DNA from: Takakia lepidozioides
Lineage: Eukaryota; Streptophyta; Takakiopsida; Takakiales; Takakiaceae
NCBI GenBank assembly: GCA_030704615.1
Contig: CM060732.1
Coordinates: 79,438,171 to 79,502,170 of the forward strand
Reading direction: 5' to 3'
DNA: 64,000 nucleotides
The position numbers were made by a program, and so were the translations under genes. The notes beneath the pieces were generated by a model. It worked only from the letters and a program-made list of their open reading frames with translations, was not told where the DNA came from and made no database searches. This document shows positions 1-11,804 of this stretch, piece after piece (the stretch's first letter is position 1; every line of letters begins with the position of its first letter).

Positions 1-124
1 GTTTCGCCGCAACATCTTTTCGAGAATATTCACATATTTTCGGCCATTTTTTTTTCTGCTCACGCGAGCACACGCACAGCCTCTACCAGACCACCCGGTC
101 ACGAACAATCCAGACACCGCACAG

Positions 125-195
125 GGCAGCGGGTTCGAACCCTGAACCACCAGGGCAACACATTGTGCACTTACCAATTGAGGTACCAACGGATG
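125..195 (-). other. tRNA-like sequence, possibly a SINE head
   Basis: Read on the minus strand, the stretch has an A-box-like segment (CCTCAATTGGT) followed about 40 bases later by an exact B-box core (GGTTCGAACCC). Acceptor and anticodon stems do not fold convincingly, so this is not a functional tRNA by eye. A tRNA-derived SINE head or tRNA pseudogene is the likeliest reading. Confidence 0.3.
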
Positions 196-1409
196 TGCAA
201 CCTGTTTTAGTGACAAGTTGATTTTTCCTACTCCTGCCTCTCATATAAAAATGAGGTATCATATCCTAGCTAATTACTGTAAAATTTTCAAGCCAAACAA
301 CCCTTTTTATTATTAGGGTCCTTTATATGTGTTTGTGGTTGTTTCACACTACTAGCAACGACTTCTGAGAACAACGTCTAGATAGATGGGCTATATTCAA
401 GTTTTATGAACAAATGAACATTTATTGGTTGTCTTGTAGAGAGACTACGCATCATGCTAAAATCAACGGAGAAAATGTGGACAAAGGACCTTACACTGTG
501 TCAAGCCTATGATTGTTGTGGTATGTTGAATCATGCTCCCTAGTTTTCCCTTCCTCTTACGTTTTGCCAAAGCAAGAGAGCCCATTGCAATTTGAGGCTT
601 CTTTCATTTGATATTAATTTGACCGGTGTAATGACTTTGGCTCGTTTGATACAACAAGTAGATTATATGATATCTTTTCATCTTTATTTTCACTTGGTTT
701 AGGTTTCAAATCGTTTGGATTTTGATTTAATGTCACGGTTTCATGAAAAAACTTGGTTGTTTTTTATTTAATGCATATTTGTTCCGCGTTCATCATAATG
801 CTAAATGTGAATTAATAGTCATCCATTGTGGTAGAAGCTATCTAGGCTTGACTCTCACCTCCATGTCATCTATGTGCAAGGGTTTCTAAGTCTGACATTT
901 AACGTGCCCATGTCTTCTAGTGCTCAGGGTGTGGTGAAATCCTTCATCGCTTCCCTCCAAGAGCCAATTTAAACAAGGTGGTCAAGATCATGCCCAAAAA
1001 CAAAACGTAGGGCTTGGCAAAGATGGATTTTTCTCAAGCTAAGTTTGGTGGTTTATAGCATTAATTGGGGCTGATATGTCCCAATTATCTTTGCATTATG
1101 GCTATTAGTTCTGGCAAAATAAGTGACATAATAACATTGTCCAGGCGGCCGGAAATCCAGCTAGGACTGGTCAAACAGGCTGATCCTAACTGTTTTAACT
1201 GCTTTGTAGTGTAGCGAGTAATTGGCCGTTTATGGAAGTTCAAAACTAATGGGAACTTGGTGGTGATCAATGCAAAACCTTCTGGATAATACCATACCTT
1301 CTTGGAGACGTTTGCTGTCAGGGATCCCTGGTAAGATAATGTGTTAAGGGAAAGGCTGATACAAGTGCATTGCCAGAACTATGTTGATTGGCAGTAGCAT
1401 TTAACATAC
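196..1409. other. AT-rich stretch without recognisable gene
   Basis: No protein family, RNA gene or repeat array is recognisable here; reading frames are short and look random. Confidence 0.4.
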
Positions 1410-1600
1410 CCAAAAGTGCCGATCACATGCATTGATACATAATGGCTCTGGCCTTCAGGTGCCAACGTAGCAAGTCCAAAATCTGCTACCTTGGCATTGA
1501 AGTTATACTTCAGCAAAATATTAGATGACTTAAAATCTTTGTGGATCACACAAGGCTGAAAGTAAGCCAGCCCCCTTGCTGCCCCTAGAGCAATCCTTAT
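1410..1600 (-). pseudogene. Receptor-like protein kinase exon (catalytic loop to activation loop)
   Basis: The minus-strand translation runs from an ARGLAYFQP-like helix through a catalytic loop with [11 protein letters not shown] and a DFG motif inside AKVADFGLA, then [10 protein letters not shown] and GTFG. This is the Ser/Thr kinase core of plant PERK/RLK-type receptor kinases. The exon ends in a plausible splice donor (GTATGTTAA) after GTFG, a position where plant RLK genes often have an intron. The usual HRD is HKD, which keeps the catalytic Asp. I could not find the following exon with the APEY motif downstream, nor convincing upstream exons, so this is probably an isolated fragment. 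Family identity is firm; status as pseudogene is inference. Confidence 0.6.
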
Positions 1601-1612
1601 TCATGTGGGCCG

Positions 1613-3100
1613 GTCCAGTGGACCACATGTTGCAACAAGAATAGTGTCATAAAGGCTGATTGTAGTGTGGTCCACAACACATCATGTTGAACTCACAGAG
1701 AGACATTTATTTAAGTTCATCCATTTAGTAGGCCACCATGTGGGCAGGGAGAGAGAGAATGTGCTCATGTAGTCTCTGTTCCGCCCAAACTGGCTATGGG
1801 GTCTATGGCCACAATGCTACAGCAAACGTCTTATGCGTGGAACACAGTGAGAGAAAGAAAGAAAACGAAGACACCAACCATTCTACTCCAAAACAGTGAT
1901 GCCTGGTGCATAATGTAGGTGATGTCAAGTACAGAATCACAGGTGCAACCAGCCTATATCTGATGTGGCATGCAGAGAAGGGAGCCTGATACACTTTGTT
2001 ACAAAATATAAATTGGATTCAGGGCTTCATCTTATATGGCATTTGCCAAGCATTTATCATGCCCACAAACTTTGTGCATTTTCTGCAATGTGAAGACATC
2101 TACAGATATAAGCAAGTTGTTGGTTGAGGGTCAAGATCACATCTAGTCAATGGGCCTCAGAAATCTAAGAAATCTAAGAAATCCTCATAAATCTGGCGAC
2201 TAAGGTGTACCTATGAGGAACTGCTATGCCGCTGCAAAGATGCAATTTTGTGACTGACAGAGTGAAGAAGGATTGCACCAATGACAGGTAACAGGCTGCC
2301 CCTACTCTGGAAATGGATTGAACTTTGGCTATCAACCTGTGCGTGGTGAATGCACAAGTCTACTTTAACATCTCCAAACGGGTGTAAGCGCTTGCGAGCT
2401 GGTATGTGCATACACATACTTGGACTTCAAGTCTAGTGAATAAATCTGATCCAAGCAGTGCATACATTCTATTGAAACCTCCAGTCCTGCCACCTTGCAT
2501 CAAATTTACTCTCGGTAGTGAAGTGCTATCGCATATTTACCTTGTATGCTATTATAATGCAGAGATCTGATTAGAAGTGCTACTCAAGAGGGCACATTCA
2601 CGCTCCAATGTGCACGTGCCCTCCTGTCCTGGACCCACAATGATGCACCACCCATGGAAAAATCCACTTGCCGTCACCACAAATATCCTGGCTCTGAAAA
2701 AAGAACCACCCATTTCATCTTTTCATCTCACAACTTCCCACATGCAAGCCACTTGATGTAAGCTGGAGGAAAGATTTCAGAAGGTTTAACTCATTGTGAA
2801 GCAGAATAGTTTCCAAAATGAGCTTGATGCATATAGTATTGCCTGTGCATTGGCTTACAGGTCTGATGCCTCTCTACCCCATGAACCATCAAATCACTTG
2901 CACTCTGTAGCTAGGCTACTCGTTCACCACAGATTTGAGCTTACACACAGTGGGAGAACACAAACCTATTGCTTCTTGAAACGGATGGTGCCCCATCACA
3001 CCCAACATCGTCCCCATGCCCTGCAATAGCACAATGACTGCCGCAAAGAAGGGAGATAAATGACAATCCAAACTGTCACATTGGCTAAAAATTGTATGCG
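1613..3100. other. Non-coding stretch, no recognisable feature
   Basis: Only short chance reading frames are present. No kinase exons, repeats or RNA genes were recognised. Confidence 0.35.
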
Positions 3101-3109
3101 AAAAACAAT

Positions 3110-3900
3110 GTAGATGAGTCTCTCTTATGATGCATGCAATTTCAAGAAGATGCCATTTGCAGTTGGCATGCAAGTGCCTATGAGAGGATTTAGGGTAGGA
3201 GTTGTACCTGCATACTCCTGGAGGAAATTCATTGTGGATGGTGACAAAGCAACATTCAGATTCCACCATGCACGGCCAAAAAGGTCCACCATGCAGCCAT
3301 AATGTTCCACAGTAGCATTGAGCCCATGATCTCAACTCATGGAATCAAAATAATGTTGACCTTCATCCAGTAGGCCCGCGTGATTACATGCCAATAGAAG
3401 ACATACAAAGGTGATACCATTCACCCTTCCTGTTGCATGTGTTCAAATACATGGAGAGCCTCCCTACCATATTTGACATGCATCCTTCATGCTTCCACAT
3501 TTGGCAAGGGCAGTCTCCACGACACCACATCTCGTTCAGCCAGAGTGTTAAAAACTCCCTTTGCATCCTTAATGCACCCACATTTGGCAAACATGTCCAC
3601 CAGGGCAGTGTTCAAGATGACATCTGGTACAATTCCAGAGTAGGAAAACATTTGGCGTGAATCCACTTTGGATAATGTGAGTGTGCACCTGCTTTCCAGC
3701 TTCCAGACCTGCCATCTTGATGCACCTAAGCAAGAGACAGACATACATATCTGCATCTGTTGAAATGCCTCCTTGGTTTAGAGTCTGTAGAGCCTCTGTC
3801 AGTCTGTCTGCCGCACAAAGTATCTTCACATGCCCAGAAGTGCCAGAAGAGGCATTGTGGACTCCATCTCTTGATCCTCTTTCAGAAGCTATGGTCATGG
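3110..3900 (-). pseudogene. Degenerate PPR (PLS/DYW-type) gene fragment
   Basis: Minus-strand frames contain, in order: a leader with CAADRLTEALQTLNQGG, the P/L-type start YVCLLLRCIKM-GLEAGKQVH, a jump to VILNTALVDMFAKCG and DAKGVFNTLAERDVVSW, then frameshifted ITFVCLL-AC-HAGLLDEG and VEHYGCMVDLFGRA from the C-terminal repeats. The central repeats are deleted and the frame changes several times, so no functional protein is possible. It is a close relative of the larger PPR gene upstream (8370-39240), which shares the LTEALQT leader and the GLEAGKQVHAHIIQSGF block. PPR proteins bind organellar RNA in sequence-specific fashion; this copy is dead. Confidence 0.8.
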
Positions 3901-5800
3901 TTGAGGTACTTCCATGTTGTCACATTGGCAGTATCATGTCAAAGTCACTCCAAACTATCAAAGGTTCACTCAACCAGCTAACTTGCAGAATTCAACATGG
4001 AAATTTAGGGCCCATTCTGATAAGAGGGAAAACAATCTCAGCCTTGCTGCTAGCAGCTGAAGCAGCTGAGACTGATGGCGTGAAGTTCTTCTAGCAAACA
4101 CCCCAACCCTACCTACAGTAACATATCAAAATCACTACAAAACAGCATAGATCAACCGACAAGCTTCTCCTTATCTATGTTATCTGTTTTGGATACTTTC
4201 CTGCTGCCACATCGGCAGTAACTTGTCAAAGTCACTCCTAACCACCACAGATCCACCCAACGAGCTAACTTACAGAATTCAATATGCATCTCAGGGCCGA
4301 GTCTGATGAGAGGGTAAAACAAGGACCTCTTGTGTGTGCAACTTGTGTCTGCAGCATTCAGAATGACATTTGGTAATCTGACAGGAATTTACCTTTTTGC
4401 CTCGGTTGTCCCACCATTGACTGGGGTCAGAAAAGTATTCATACCACAACTTCTCCTCATCTCTGTTACCTGTTTAATTTGGATACTTTCCAATTGTCAC
4501 ATAGGCTGTATCATATCAAAGTCACTCCAAACTACCAAAGGTTCACTCAACCAGCTAACATGCAGAATTCAACATGGAAATTTAGGGCAGATTCTGATAA
4601 AAGGAGAAAACAGGGTGAAATGTGTAAAGAAGGTGCCTTCTCCTCATCCATGTTATCTGTTTTTGGTTACTTTCCTGCTGCCACATTGGCAGTAACTTAT
4701 TAAAGTCACTCCTAACCACCACAGATCCACCCAACGAACTAACTTACAGAATTCAATATGCATCTCAGGGCCGAGTCTGCAACATTCAGAATGACATCCA
4801 GTAATCTAACATGCATTCACCTTTTTGCCTTGGCCATTGGCTGGGGTCAGAAAAATATTCATCCCACAGCTTCTCCTCATCTCTGTTTACATGTTTTTGG
4901 ATACTTTCCAGTGTCACATTGGCAGTATCATGTCAAAGTCACTCCAAACTACCATTAAAGGTTCACTCACAGCTAACTTGTAGAATTCAACATGGAAACT
5001 TAGGGCCCATTCTGATAAGAGGGGAAAACAGGGTGAAATGTGTTGAAGAAGGTGCCTTCTCCTCATCTATGTTATCTGTTATTGGATACTTTCCTACTGC
5101 CACATCGGCAGTAACTTGTCAAAGTCACTCCTAACCACCACAGATCCACCCAACGAGCTAACTTATAGAGTTCAATATGCATCTTAGGGCCGAATCTGAT
5201 GAGAGGGTAAAACAGACAGAAATAGGTTGAAGAAGAAGGTGCCCTCACCACATTGTCTTTGACATTCTGTCATGACCCATGGAGGGTTTGACCGAACATC
5301 AACCCTAAAGGACCTTGTGTGTGTGCAGCTTGTGCCTGAAGCCTTCAGAATGACATCAGGTAATCTGTAGGCATTCACCTTTTTGCCTCGTTTTTCCTAC
5401 CATTGGCTGGGGTCAGAAAAGTATTCATCCCACAGCTTCTCCTCATCTCTGTTTACCTGTTTTTGGATACTTTCTTGTGTCACATTGGCAGTATCATGTC
5501 AAAGTCATTCCAAACTACCAAAGGTTCACTCAATCAGCTAACTTGCAGAATTCAACATGGAAATGTAGGGCAGATTCTGATAAGAGGGGAAAACAAGGTG
5601 AAATCCATGTTATCTGTTTTTGGATACTTTCCTGCTGCCACATCAGCAATAACTTGTCAAAGTCACAAGTCACTCCTAACCACCATAGATCCACCCAACG
5701 AGCTAACTTATAGAGTTCAATATGCATCTCAAGGCCGAGTCTGATGAGAGGGTAAAACAGACAGAAATAGGTTGAAAAAGAAGGTGAACTCACCACATTA
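3901..5800. repeat. Direct repeats of the PPR 5' leader (about 420-575 bp units)
   Basis: Two anchor strings recur in alternation. 'TCAAAGTCACTCCAAACTA' is found near 3940, 4515, 4935 and 5500 (some copies one base different), and 'CAAAGTCACTCCTAACCACC' near 4220, 4700, 5115 and 5665. Each unit also carries the phrases ATTCTGATAAGAGG and TCTGATGAGAGGGTAAAAC. The block lies upstream of the broken PPR gene. Related sequence recurs inverted at about 25500-25860 (inside the CACTA element) and at about 39430-39650 upstream of the large PPR gene, so it belongs to this PPR family's leader. Confidence 0.7.
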
Positions 5801-6450
5801 TCCTTGACCTCGTGTCATGACCCATGGATGGAGGATTTCACCGAACCTCAACCCTAAAGAACCTCTTGTGTGTGCAGCTTGTGTCTGCAGCCTTCAGAAT
5901 GACATCTGGTAATCTGCAAGCATTCACCTTTTTGCCTCATTTGTCCCACCAAGCAGCTGGTTCGATTGACATTTTGTTCATGAAGTCCTTTGCCACCTCC
6001 ACTCAACCTGCGCGGCCATGATTTTGACTCACGGATTGATCTGTGAGAACCACCACGGTGCATCTGAGCAGGTAGAGATTGGACACGGCCTGCTAAGACC
6101 AAGCTGACTCTCCCAAGAACCTTGCAAACATCAGGAAGAACGAAATTTGACGACGAAACGTGGCGACGATGACATGGCAACGATGATGTGGCGATGAAAA
6201 CGTGGCACTATGGCACCCTATTCCTACTCTACGCTAAACTAGCTTCCGCCCTTCGGTCGTCGCTAGAATTAAATTTGGAATATTCTTTTTAGGCACTTTC
6301 AAAAAAGATTTATGTACATTAGACACTTTTCATCCATAATTTTTTATGCTAGGCACCTTTCATCACTTGAAACTTCTCCTTCCATCCCCAAAGGTCTCAC
6401 ATACCCTCTCTCTTCTTCCCCAAGATAAACCTTACAAAAATCCTTTTCTA

Positions 6451-6657
6451 ATGGAGATGGCGTCCGAGCCTTTGTTTACAGCCACAGCTCCTCAAGTGGA
6501 AGTGGAAAGGACTCTTAGTTCCTCGGAGGTACCAGATTTCTATCTTGATGTTGAGGTGGTGGAGAGCATGAGTCGTTGCCTTGGAAATTTGCACACTGAA
6601 GACTCATATGTACCTGACTTGAATGGGGATGAAGACTTTAGTGATGAGCATATGTAG
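6451..6657 (+). other. Small acidic open reading frame, unknown
   Basis: A 68-codon frame starts at the ATG of MEMASEPLF and ends DEDFSDEHM. It is rich in Glu and Asp and has no domain I recognise. An AT-rich stretch with an AATAAA signal follows (near 6760). It could be a small exon or a chance frame. Confidence 0.15.
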
Positions 6658-7129
6658 GATGTTCGAGACTCATTGGAAGGTCGTTGGAGGTTATATGGAC
6701 CTAGGGAGTTGGCCTATATTTTTTGAACATTTATGGAGGCATTTGTTTTTTTTTTTCAATAAAAATTATATAGAGTAGGATTTTTTTAAGACAATTTTAC
6801 TGAATTAGGCACTTTCATATTATTTTTCCAACCTTTTAGGCATAAATCTTGAAAAATCACAGATTTGCTTAGGCACTTTTTTTTAATTTAATTTGTGCCT
6901 AATCTACTATGAACGTACGGTAGTCTAAGTTAAATTGTACCTTTAAAAAAACATGTACGTTTAAAAAAAAATTGTACTTGGAACCATTAAAAAATGTTAA
7001 CTTCTGCAAAAATACATAGGAAAATCTACTTCCTTGAAACCCGAAACACTGGTCTCATGGGCCTTAGTAGTTGACCAATTGCATACACGGGCCTCCACAT
7101 AGGAGACATAGGAGACACACTTCGTGGGG

Positions 7130-7395
7130 GATTGCACTTGGACTTGGAAGACACTCCACACTTGGGCCAACAACACATGCTACCCTAGAGGTCGTACTTG
7201 GATATATTATTCTTTCACACATGGGCCTCGATATTTGGGCCAACAGCACATGCTACCCTAGAGGTAGTACTTGGATATATTATTCTTCACACATGGGCCT
7301 AGACATAGGAGAGGCACTTGGATACATAAGGGATTGCACTTGGACTTAGATGACACTAGACACTTGGGCCAATAGCACAGGCTACCCTAGTAAAC
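7130..7395. repeat. Short imperfect tandem repeats
   Basis: Phrases such as CACATGGGCCT, TTGGGCCAACAGCACATGCT, ACCCTAGAGG and TACTTGGATATATTATTC recur two to three times with a period near 70-75 bp. A longer segment (GGATTGCACTTGGACTT) occurs near 7128 and 7331. The surrounding 5800-8300 holds no other gene I can support. Confidence 0.55.
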
Positions 7396-8369
7396 AGATT
7401 ATGGAGGGCATATGCCTCAGAAAATTCGACTCGACACTTGAATTTAGTGGTCAAACCCTTTTTCCACGCAACCTTAAAATACATTTACAAATTGGGGGAG
7501 ATTATTTTCTTATAATCTCAAAAAATGCAATGGTCAAATTGGGAAGACAATAGGAATAATGTAAGAACTTAATGGACGCGTGTGATCTGACGGTACTGAC
7601 GCCCACCAAAATGGTGCTCTCCCTCTAAGGTTATCTTCTAGGGTTGGAATAGTGTTTTGGATGAAAGGCCAGTGATGAACCGAGATTCCCAAGAGTTCAC
7701 ACATACTACTTTCCCCCAAATTTCCATGCCCTACTAACGAAAGGAGAATCCCACCCTTGGCAGTAGAGCTGAGCATTGCACCACGGCTTGATAGAAGGCA
7801 AAGTGGGTCCGTGATGACAACGCCCTCATAGCCAAAGTAGTAAAAGAGTATATCTTCTTCTCACTATTCACATATCCATTAACTTGGTGTCATGTTATCA
7901 ACATCAATTGAACCGACAGGATGCAACAAGAGCTTGCCCCATAAGTTTTTGGGTCCAAATTTGAGATATTGGATGGTTACTGGAAGTAAGAGGAAAGACA
8001 GTTCCCTTTCCTTAAAGTGGATTTTAGGGGAGCTTTCAGCTTCTTTGAGTCGGCAGCTCAAGTACTTACTGCGGACACTGGGAGTCACGCCAGCGATCAG
8101 CACCTGCTTCCATGTACAGTAGCAGTATCGCCGATTGTTACAGGGAATTATGCACAATTGTTTCATACATGCTCCCAAATCTGGTCTCGAACATAGCAAT
8201 TATGTTCTCAAGTGGGTGGAGTAGGTGGACTTTGTCCCCCAACCTTGAACTACATGCACAAACTTGACATTGTAGTGTGACAGAGTCATGCCGCATCAAT
8301 CAATAACATAATACCCAAATACCATTACAATCAGCAAGACACTCGCACCTTTCCAGAAAAAACAGCTTT

Positions 8370-9403
8370 TCACCAATAATCCCCACAAGAACAAACCCCA
8401 TCTTCAAAGTGGTGGAAGCGGTTAGCGTCCCGTACAACAATTGCTCGGCCCACAATCTTTGAGATGAATTTGGTGGAGGTGTGGCAGTCACCACACACCC
8501 GAAGATTCTTGATGAGACGGAGAGGCGACCTAGGGGTTGTGCTGATCAGCCCAAAACCAATGGCCAGCTTCTCACTGTGGTGGCAAAGAGAAAATTCCTT
8601 TTGCTCCTCCCCCACATCATGCAATACAAAGCGTGTGTCAGGCACATACCCTGCCTCCTTCATCTGCCCAGACAATCTTCTCAGCTCAGCATGGATTTCC
8701 TTAATGTTCGGATGCAATTTGTCATCTACAACAAAGGTGTGCACCCCGTTGCCAACCTCAATGCAGCAGCGACTTGGCTCCTTTCTAGCCCCTCTGACCT
8801 TCATCATTTTTCTCACCTTTGCACTATCGTCCCACCTGCGAGCTGCCGCATAGATGTTTGATAGCAACACATAAGTTGCCGTATCCTGTTCATCCGACTT
8901 GAGAATAACTGTTGCCGCATGTTCAGCCATCTCCACATTGCCATGGATTCTGCAGGCACCCAGCAAGGCCTTCCACACCACAGCATCTGGTTTGATTGGC
9001 ATTTTACTAATGAGGTCCTCCGCCTCATCCAATCGTCCTGCACGTCCAAGAAGGTCCACCATGCAGCCAAAGTGCTTTACTGTCGGAGTGACACCATGAT
9101 CTTGACTCAGGGAATCAAAATAGCGTAGTCCTTCATCCAGTAGGCCAACGTGGCTGCATGCAGACAGAACACATATAAAGGTGATACCGTCCGGCTTCAA
9201 GCCTTCCCTTTACATTCCTTCAAATAGTTGCAGGGCCTCCCTATGACAACCATGCTGGGCATATCCTGCGATCATCGTGTTCCACGACTCCACATTGCGT
9301 TTAGCCATAGTGTCAAATACTCCCTTTGCATCTTCAATGCTCCCACATTTGGCATACATGTCCACCAGGGTACTGTTGAGGATGACATCTGGTACAATAC
9401 CAG
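8370..9403 (-). pseudogene. DYW-type PPR protein, 3' segment (last repeats, E and DYW domains)
   Basis: The frame from about 9200 to 8370 encodes the last PPR repeat, E/E+ motifs and a complete DYW deaminase domain. The zinc and catalytic signature is present: HSEKLAIGFGLIS, then NLRVCGDCHTSTKFIS and the terminal CGDYW. DYW domains carry out C-to-U editing of organellar transcripts. Upstream, two more repeat units (DVILNSTLVDMYAKCG, WNTMIAGYAQHG) run to 9403, interrupted by a TAA at 9206-9208 where CAA (Gln) or AAA is expected (FEGM-stop-REGLKPDG). At 9403 the gene is cut by Element 1; the missing codons continue at 24701. The DYW part itself is intact. Whether a short 3' transcript is still translated from the internal Met is unknown. 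Confidence 0.9.
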
Positions 9404-9500
9404 GGGGGCTGCTATTTCATGAGCCATGAGCCATGAGCGGCATGAGCCATGAGCAGAGTCGTAAGTGTGAAAAAAAACATGAGCAGACTATTTTCCGGAA
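9404..9500. repeat. Element 1 left terminal inverted repeat
   Basis: After a run of G, the end reads CTATTTCATGAGC and then repeats (C)ATGAGC about five times up to about 9485. The first 13-base block is repeated inverted at the right end. Between 9500 and 9864 I see no gene. Confidence 0.8.
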
Positions 9501-9864
9501 ATATGTGTCCGCGGGAATAGGGTTAAGGGTGCCACGGTCATAGGGGGAGAAGGACCTCCCGATGAAGGAGGTTCGGCAATGTTTTTTAGAATTATATATT
9601 GAATGGCAATGTTTCGCGAATGGTAGGGTGGTACTGCTCTGTACAATGGGGGCCCATTTCAGCCTAACAGCCACTTGCAAAATCCTCCCACACTCCCAAT
9701 CCCAAACGAAATGAGCAATGACGCATTCTGGGAACGATGGACACAGAATAGAATAAAAAGAGGGCACAATGAGGTTTTTATTGATCCACATGAATTGAAT
9801 TTGAAGCACGTCTACTGTGCTGATTGTGCAAAGAAATCGTTAGCCCTGTGCCACTGAATACAAG

Positions 9865-10620
9865 TCACGTTGTCAATGGGACTTTGACTGCTCTCAGAAC
9901 TAGCTCATGAGTCTTCGGGCTTCTCCAGGTAAAGTCGATTGCAGCCGTTGTGCCGCCCCTGTTGATGTTCACCACAATGTCCTGCCCTTCAATCATACCA
10001 CCATCGTATATGGAAAGCTTCACATTTTCGTCCTCCACACCAATGCGAATGTCCCCATACAATGGAGAAGATGAGCGCACTCCTTCAGGAGTATAAGTCT
10101 CTCCGATGGAGTCCACCCACGTCCACTGGCAGCAGTTCCACCGCAACAGTATAGCAGTGCGCATTCTTCTGCATGGGTGCCCGTCGTAGCTGGGAAAATC
10201 GGAATCAAGGATGCGCAGGAGCCACGGACTCCTCAGACCAAGATCGTCACCCCGCTCGAAGGCGTACTGGCCTGGGAGATACTCAAAAGCGGACAATGTT
10301 TCCACATTCGAACCAGTATCTTCTGTGTAATCTGTGTACCAGATAACGATGTCTCCCGATGTGGCCGAATACATTGCATAATCGATGCCTCCATAAGGGC
10401 AGTCGTCCCGGTTCCGGAAGCACGGCATCCTTGCAAAGGAGGACCTGAGGACGTCTTTGATGCCGATGACAATGACCTTGTGGACAGCAACGAAGCCCTT
10501 AGATTTTGGAAATGATGAGAAGCGGAAGAGCAGTCCGGGCTCAAATAATGGAGCATTTGGGTCCCACGCACCCACCGACGGAGGTGTAACGTGTTCATGA
10601 CGCCCATACCTCTTTCTCAT
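9865..10620 (-). CDS. Orphan cargo protein A, about 251 aa
   Basis: The protein is unknown to me. I choose the Met at 10620 (MRKRYGRHEHV), because the upstream part of the open frame only translates a degenerate copy of the Element 1 palindrome at about 10665-10690 (translated as CKCGAEFPS). Recognisable blocks are FVAVHKVIVIGIKDVL, ARMPCFRN-DDCPYGG-DYAMYSATSGDIVIWYTDYTED, LLRWNCCQWTW, PLYGDIRIGVEDE and SIYDGGMIEGQDIVV. There is no signal peptide and no obvious membrane segment. The plus-strand gene at 10879-11551 is a divergent paralogue with the same blocks, so the fold has been kept by selection for some time. Its place next to the left end of the transposon suggests an accessory function, which is inference. 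Confidence 0.55.
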   Translation of the reverse strand: MRKRYGRHEHVTPPSVGAWDPNAPLFEPGLLFRFSSFPKSKGFVAVHKVIVIGIKDVLRSSFARMPCFRNRDDCPYGGIDYAMYSATSGDIVIWYTDYTEDTGSNVETLSAFEYLPGQYAFERGDDLGLRSPWLLRILDSDFPSYDGHPCRRMRTAILLRWNCCQWTWVDSIGETYTPEGVRSSSPLYGDIRIGVEDENVKLSIYDGGMIEGQDIVVNINRGGTTAAIDFTWRSPKTHELVLRAVKVPLTT

Positions 10621-10878
10621 CCACGGGGTATAGGTTGAGATATGCCACCGAAGTCCATCCCCGGATGGAAATTCGGCGCCGCATTTACATCGAAGGGGGG
10701 ATGGACTTTGTCGTGTCGAGTGGCTATCGGCCCACCTGGCAGTCATTGCCCATAGATTGCATGGCAGGGTAGGAAACTGAAACGGCTACATTCATGGAGC
10801 AGCCAATCTTCATCCGTCCAGGATCCTGTAGGGGGGAAATTTAAATGTGCCCTGGAGTGTTTGTGAGGAATTGCAACG

Positions 10879-11551
10879 TTAGCTTGAACTTTTTCCAGCC
10901 ACCGCGCTGCTCCTCCTCCATCCGGAAGCTGCTGTCATTGAGCGTACTCCAGTACTCCGGTACTTTTCAAGGATGCCGTGCCACCGAACTCCAGCCGACT
11001 GCCCTTATCATGGCCACGATTATGCTATGTTCAAACCAGAATCAGGAGACATCATTGTCTGGCTCTCTGTTTTCACAGACGCTGCTGGAATCAAGCAAGA
11101 GTCTTTGCGCGCAATGGAGTATCTGGAGGGCTATTACCACTTTGAGCGAGGTGAGGGCGAGGGTCAATGCGGTCCGTGGGTCCTGAAAATTGTTGACCTC
11201 GATATACCAAGCTGGAAAGGGATGCCGGACAGATCACGCACGGCCTCGCTTTGGCGCTGGAACTGCTGCCAATGGACCAGGGAGGACGGCACCGGGGAAA
11301 ACTATATACGTGCAGATCACTCCGCTCTTCCAGTGTATGGAGACATTCGGCTGAGTTGCGAAGACGAATCGCACGGGCACATGAGGCCCACAGTGACCTT
11401 GTCAATGTATGATGGTGGTATCATTGATGGACATGACATTGTCGTCGGCTCCAGCAAGGGCAGCAGAACGACCGAATTGCAGTTTACCTCGAGGTGCCGC
11501 AGCAGTAATGAGCTTGTTTTGAGGGGTATCGAAGTTCCGTCGACTTGGTGA
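10879..11551 (+). CDS. Orphan cargo protein B, paralogue of A, N-terminus unclear
   Basis: The first good Met is at 10973 (MPCHRTPADCPYHG). Homology to protein A begins earlier in the same frame (EAAVIERTPVLRYFSRM), and the frame is open only from about 10879, so the N-terminal third is missing, spliced or damaged. Shared blocks are DCPYHGHDYAMFKPESGDIIVW, LWRWNCCQWTREDGTGENY, PVYGDIRLSCEDE and SMYDGGIIDGHDIVV, ending GIEVPSTW. An AATAAA signal stands about 70 bases after the stop (11621). Head-to-head with protein A, about 260 bp apart, as in an inverted duplication. Function unknown. The well-conserved C-terminal half argues for a real gene; the missing start leaves a partial pseudogene possible. 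Confidence 0.5.
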
Positions 11552-11804
11552 AGCCCATGTAGAAGGAGGAAGGGCTTAGTTTTGTCTGCAGTTGGAAAAT
11601 GTGAGACATCGTGTCCGATCAATAAACCCATCGTACCTCTTTTCTGTGTGATTGTGTTTCATTCTATTGAATAACTGTCGGAATTGGCCCACTGTTTACA
11701 ATTTGATGTCTCATTTCTACAATTTGTCTGTCCGGATGAATTTACCAGAGTAACCGGTATGAGAGTCATGTGTCAAGAATATACCAGAGTAACGCCATGT
11801 CGGA

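Noticed and set aside
2211-2417. Short minus-strand open frame
   Set aside because: No conserved motif, no splice context linking it to the kinase exon, and composition like the surrounding non-coding DNA.
9200-9215. TAA in the PPR gene as a site repaired by U-to-C RNA editing
   Set aside because: Such editing is known for organellar transcripts; this is a nuclear gene cut by transposons, with other stops.
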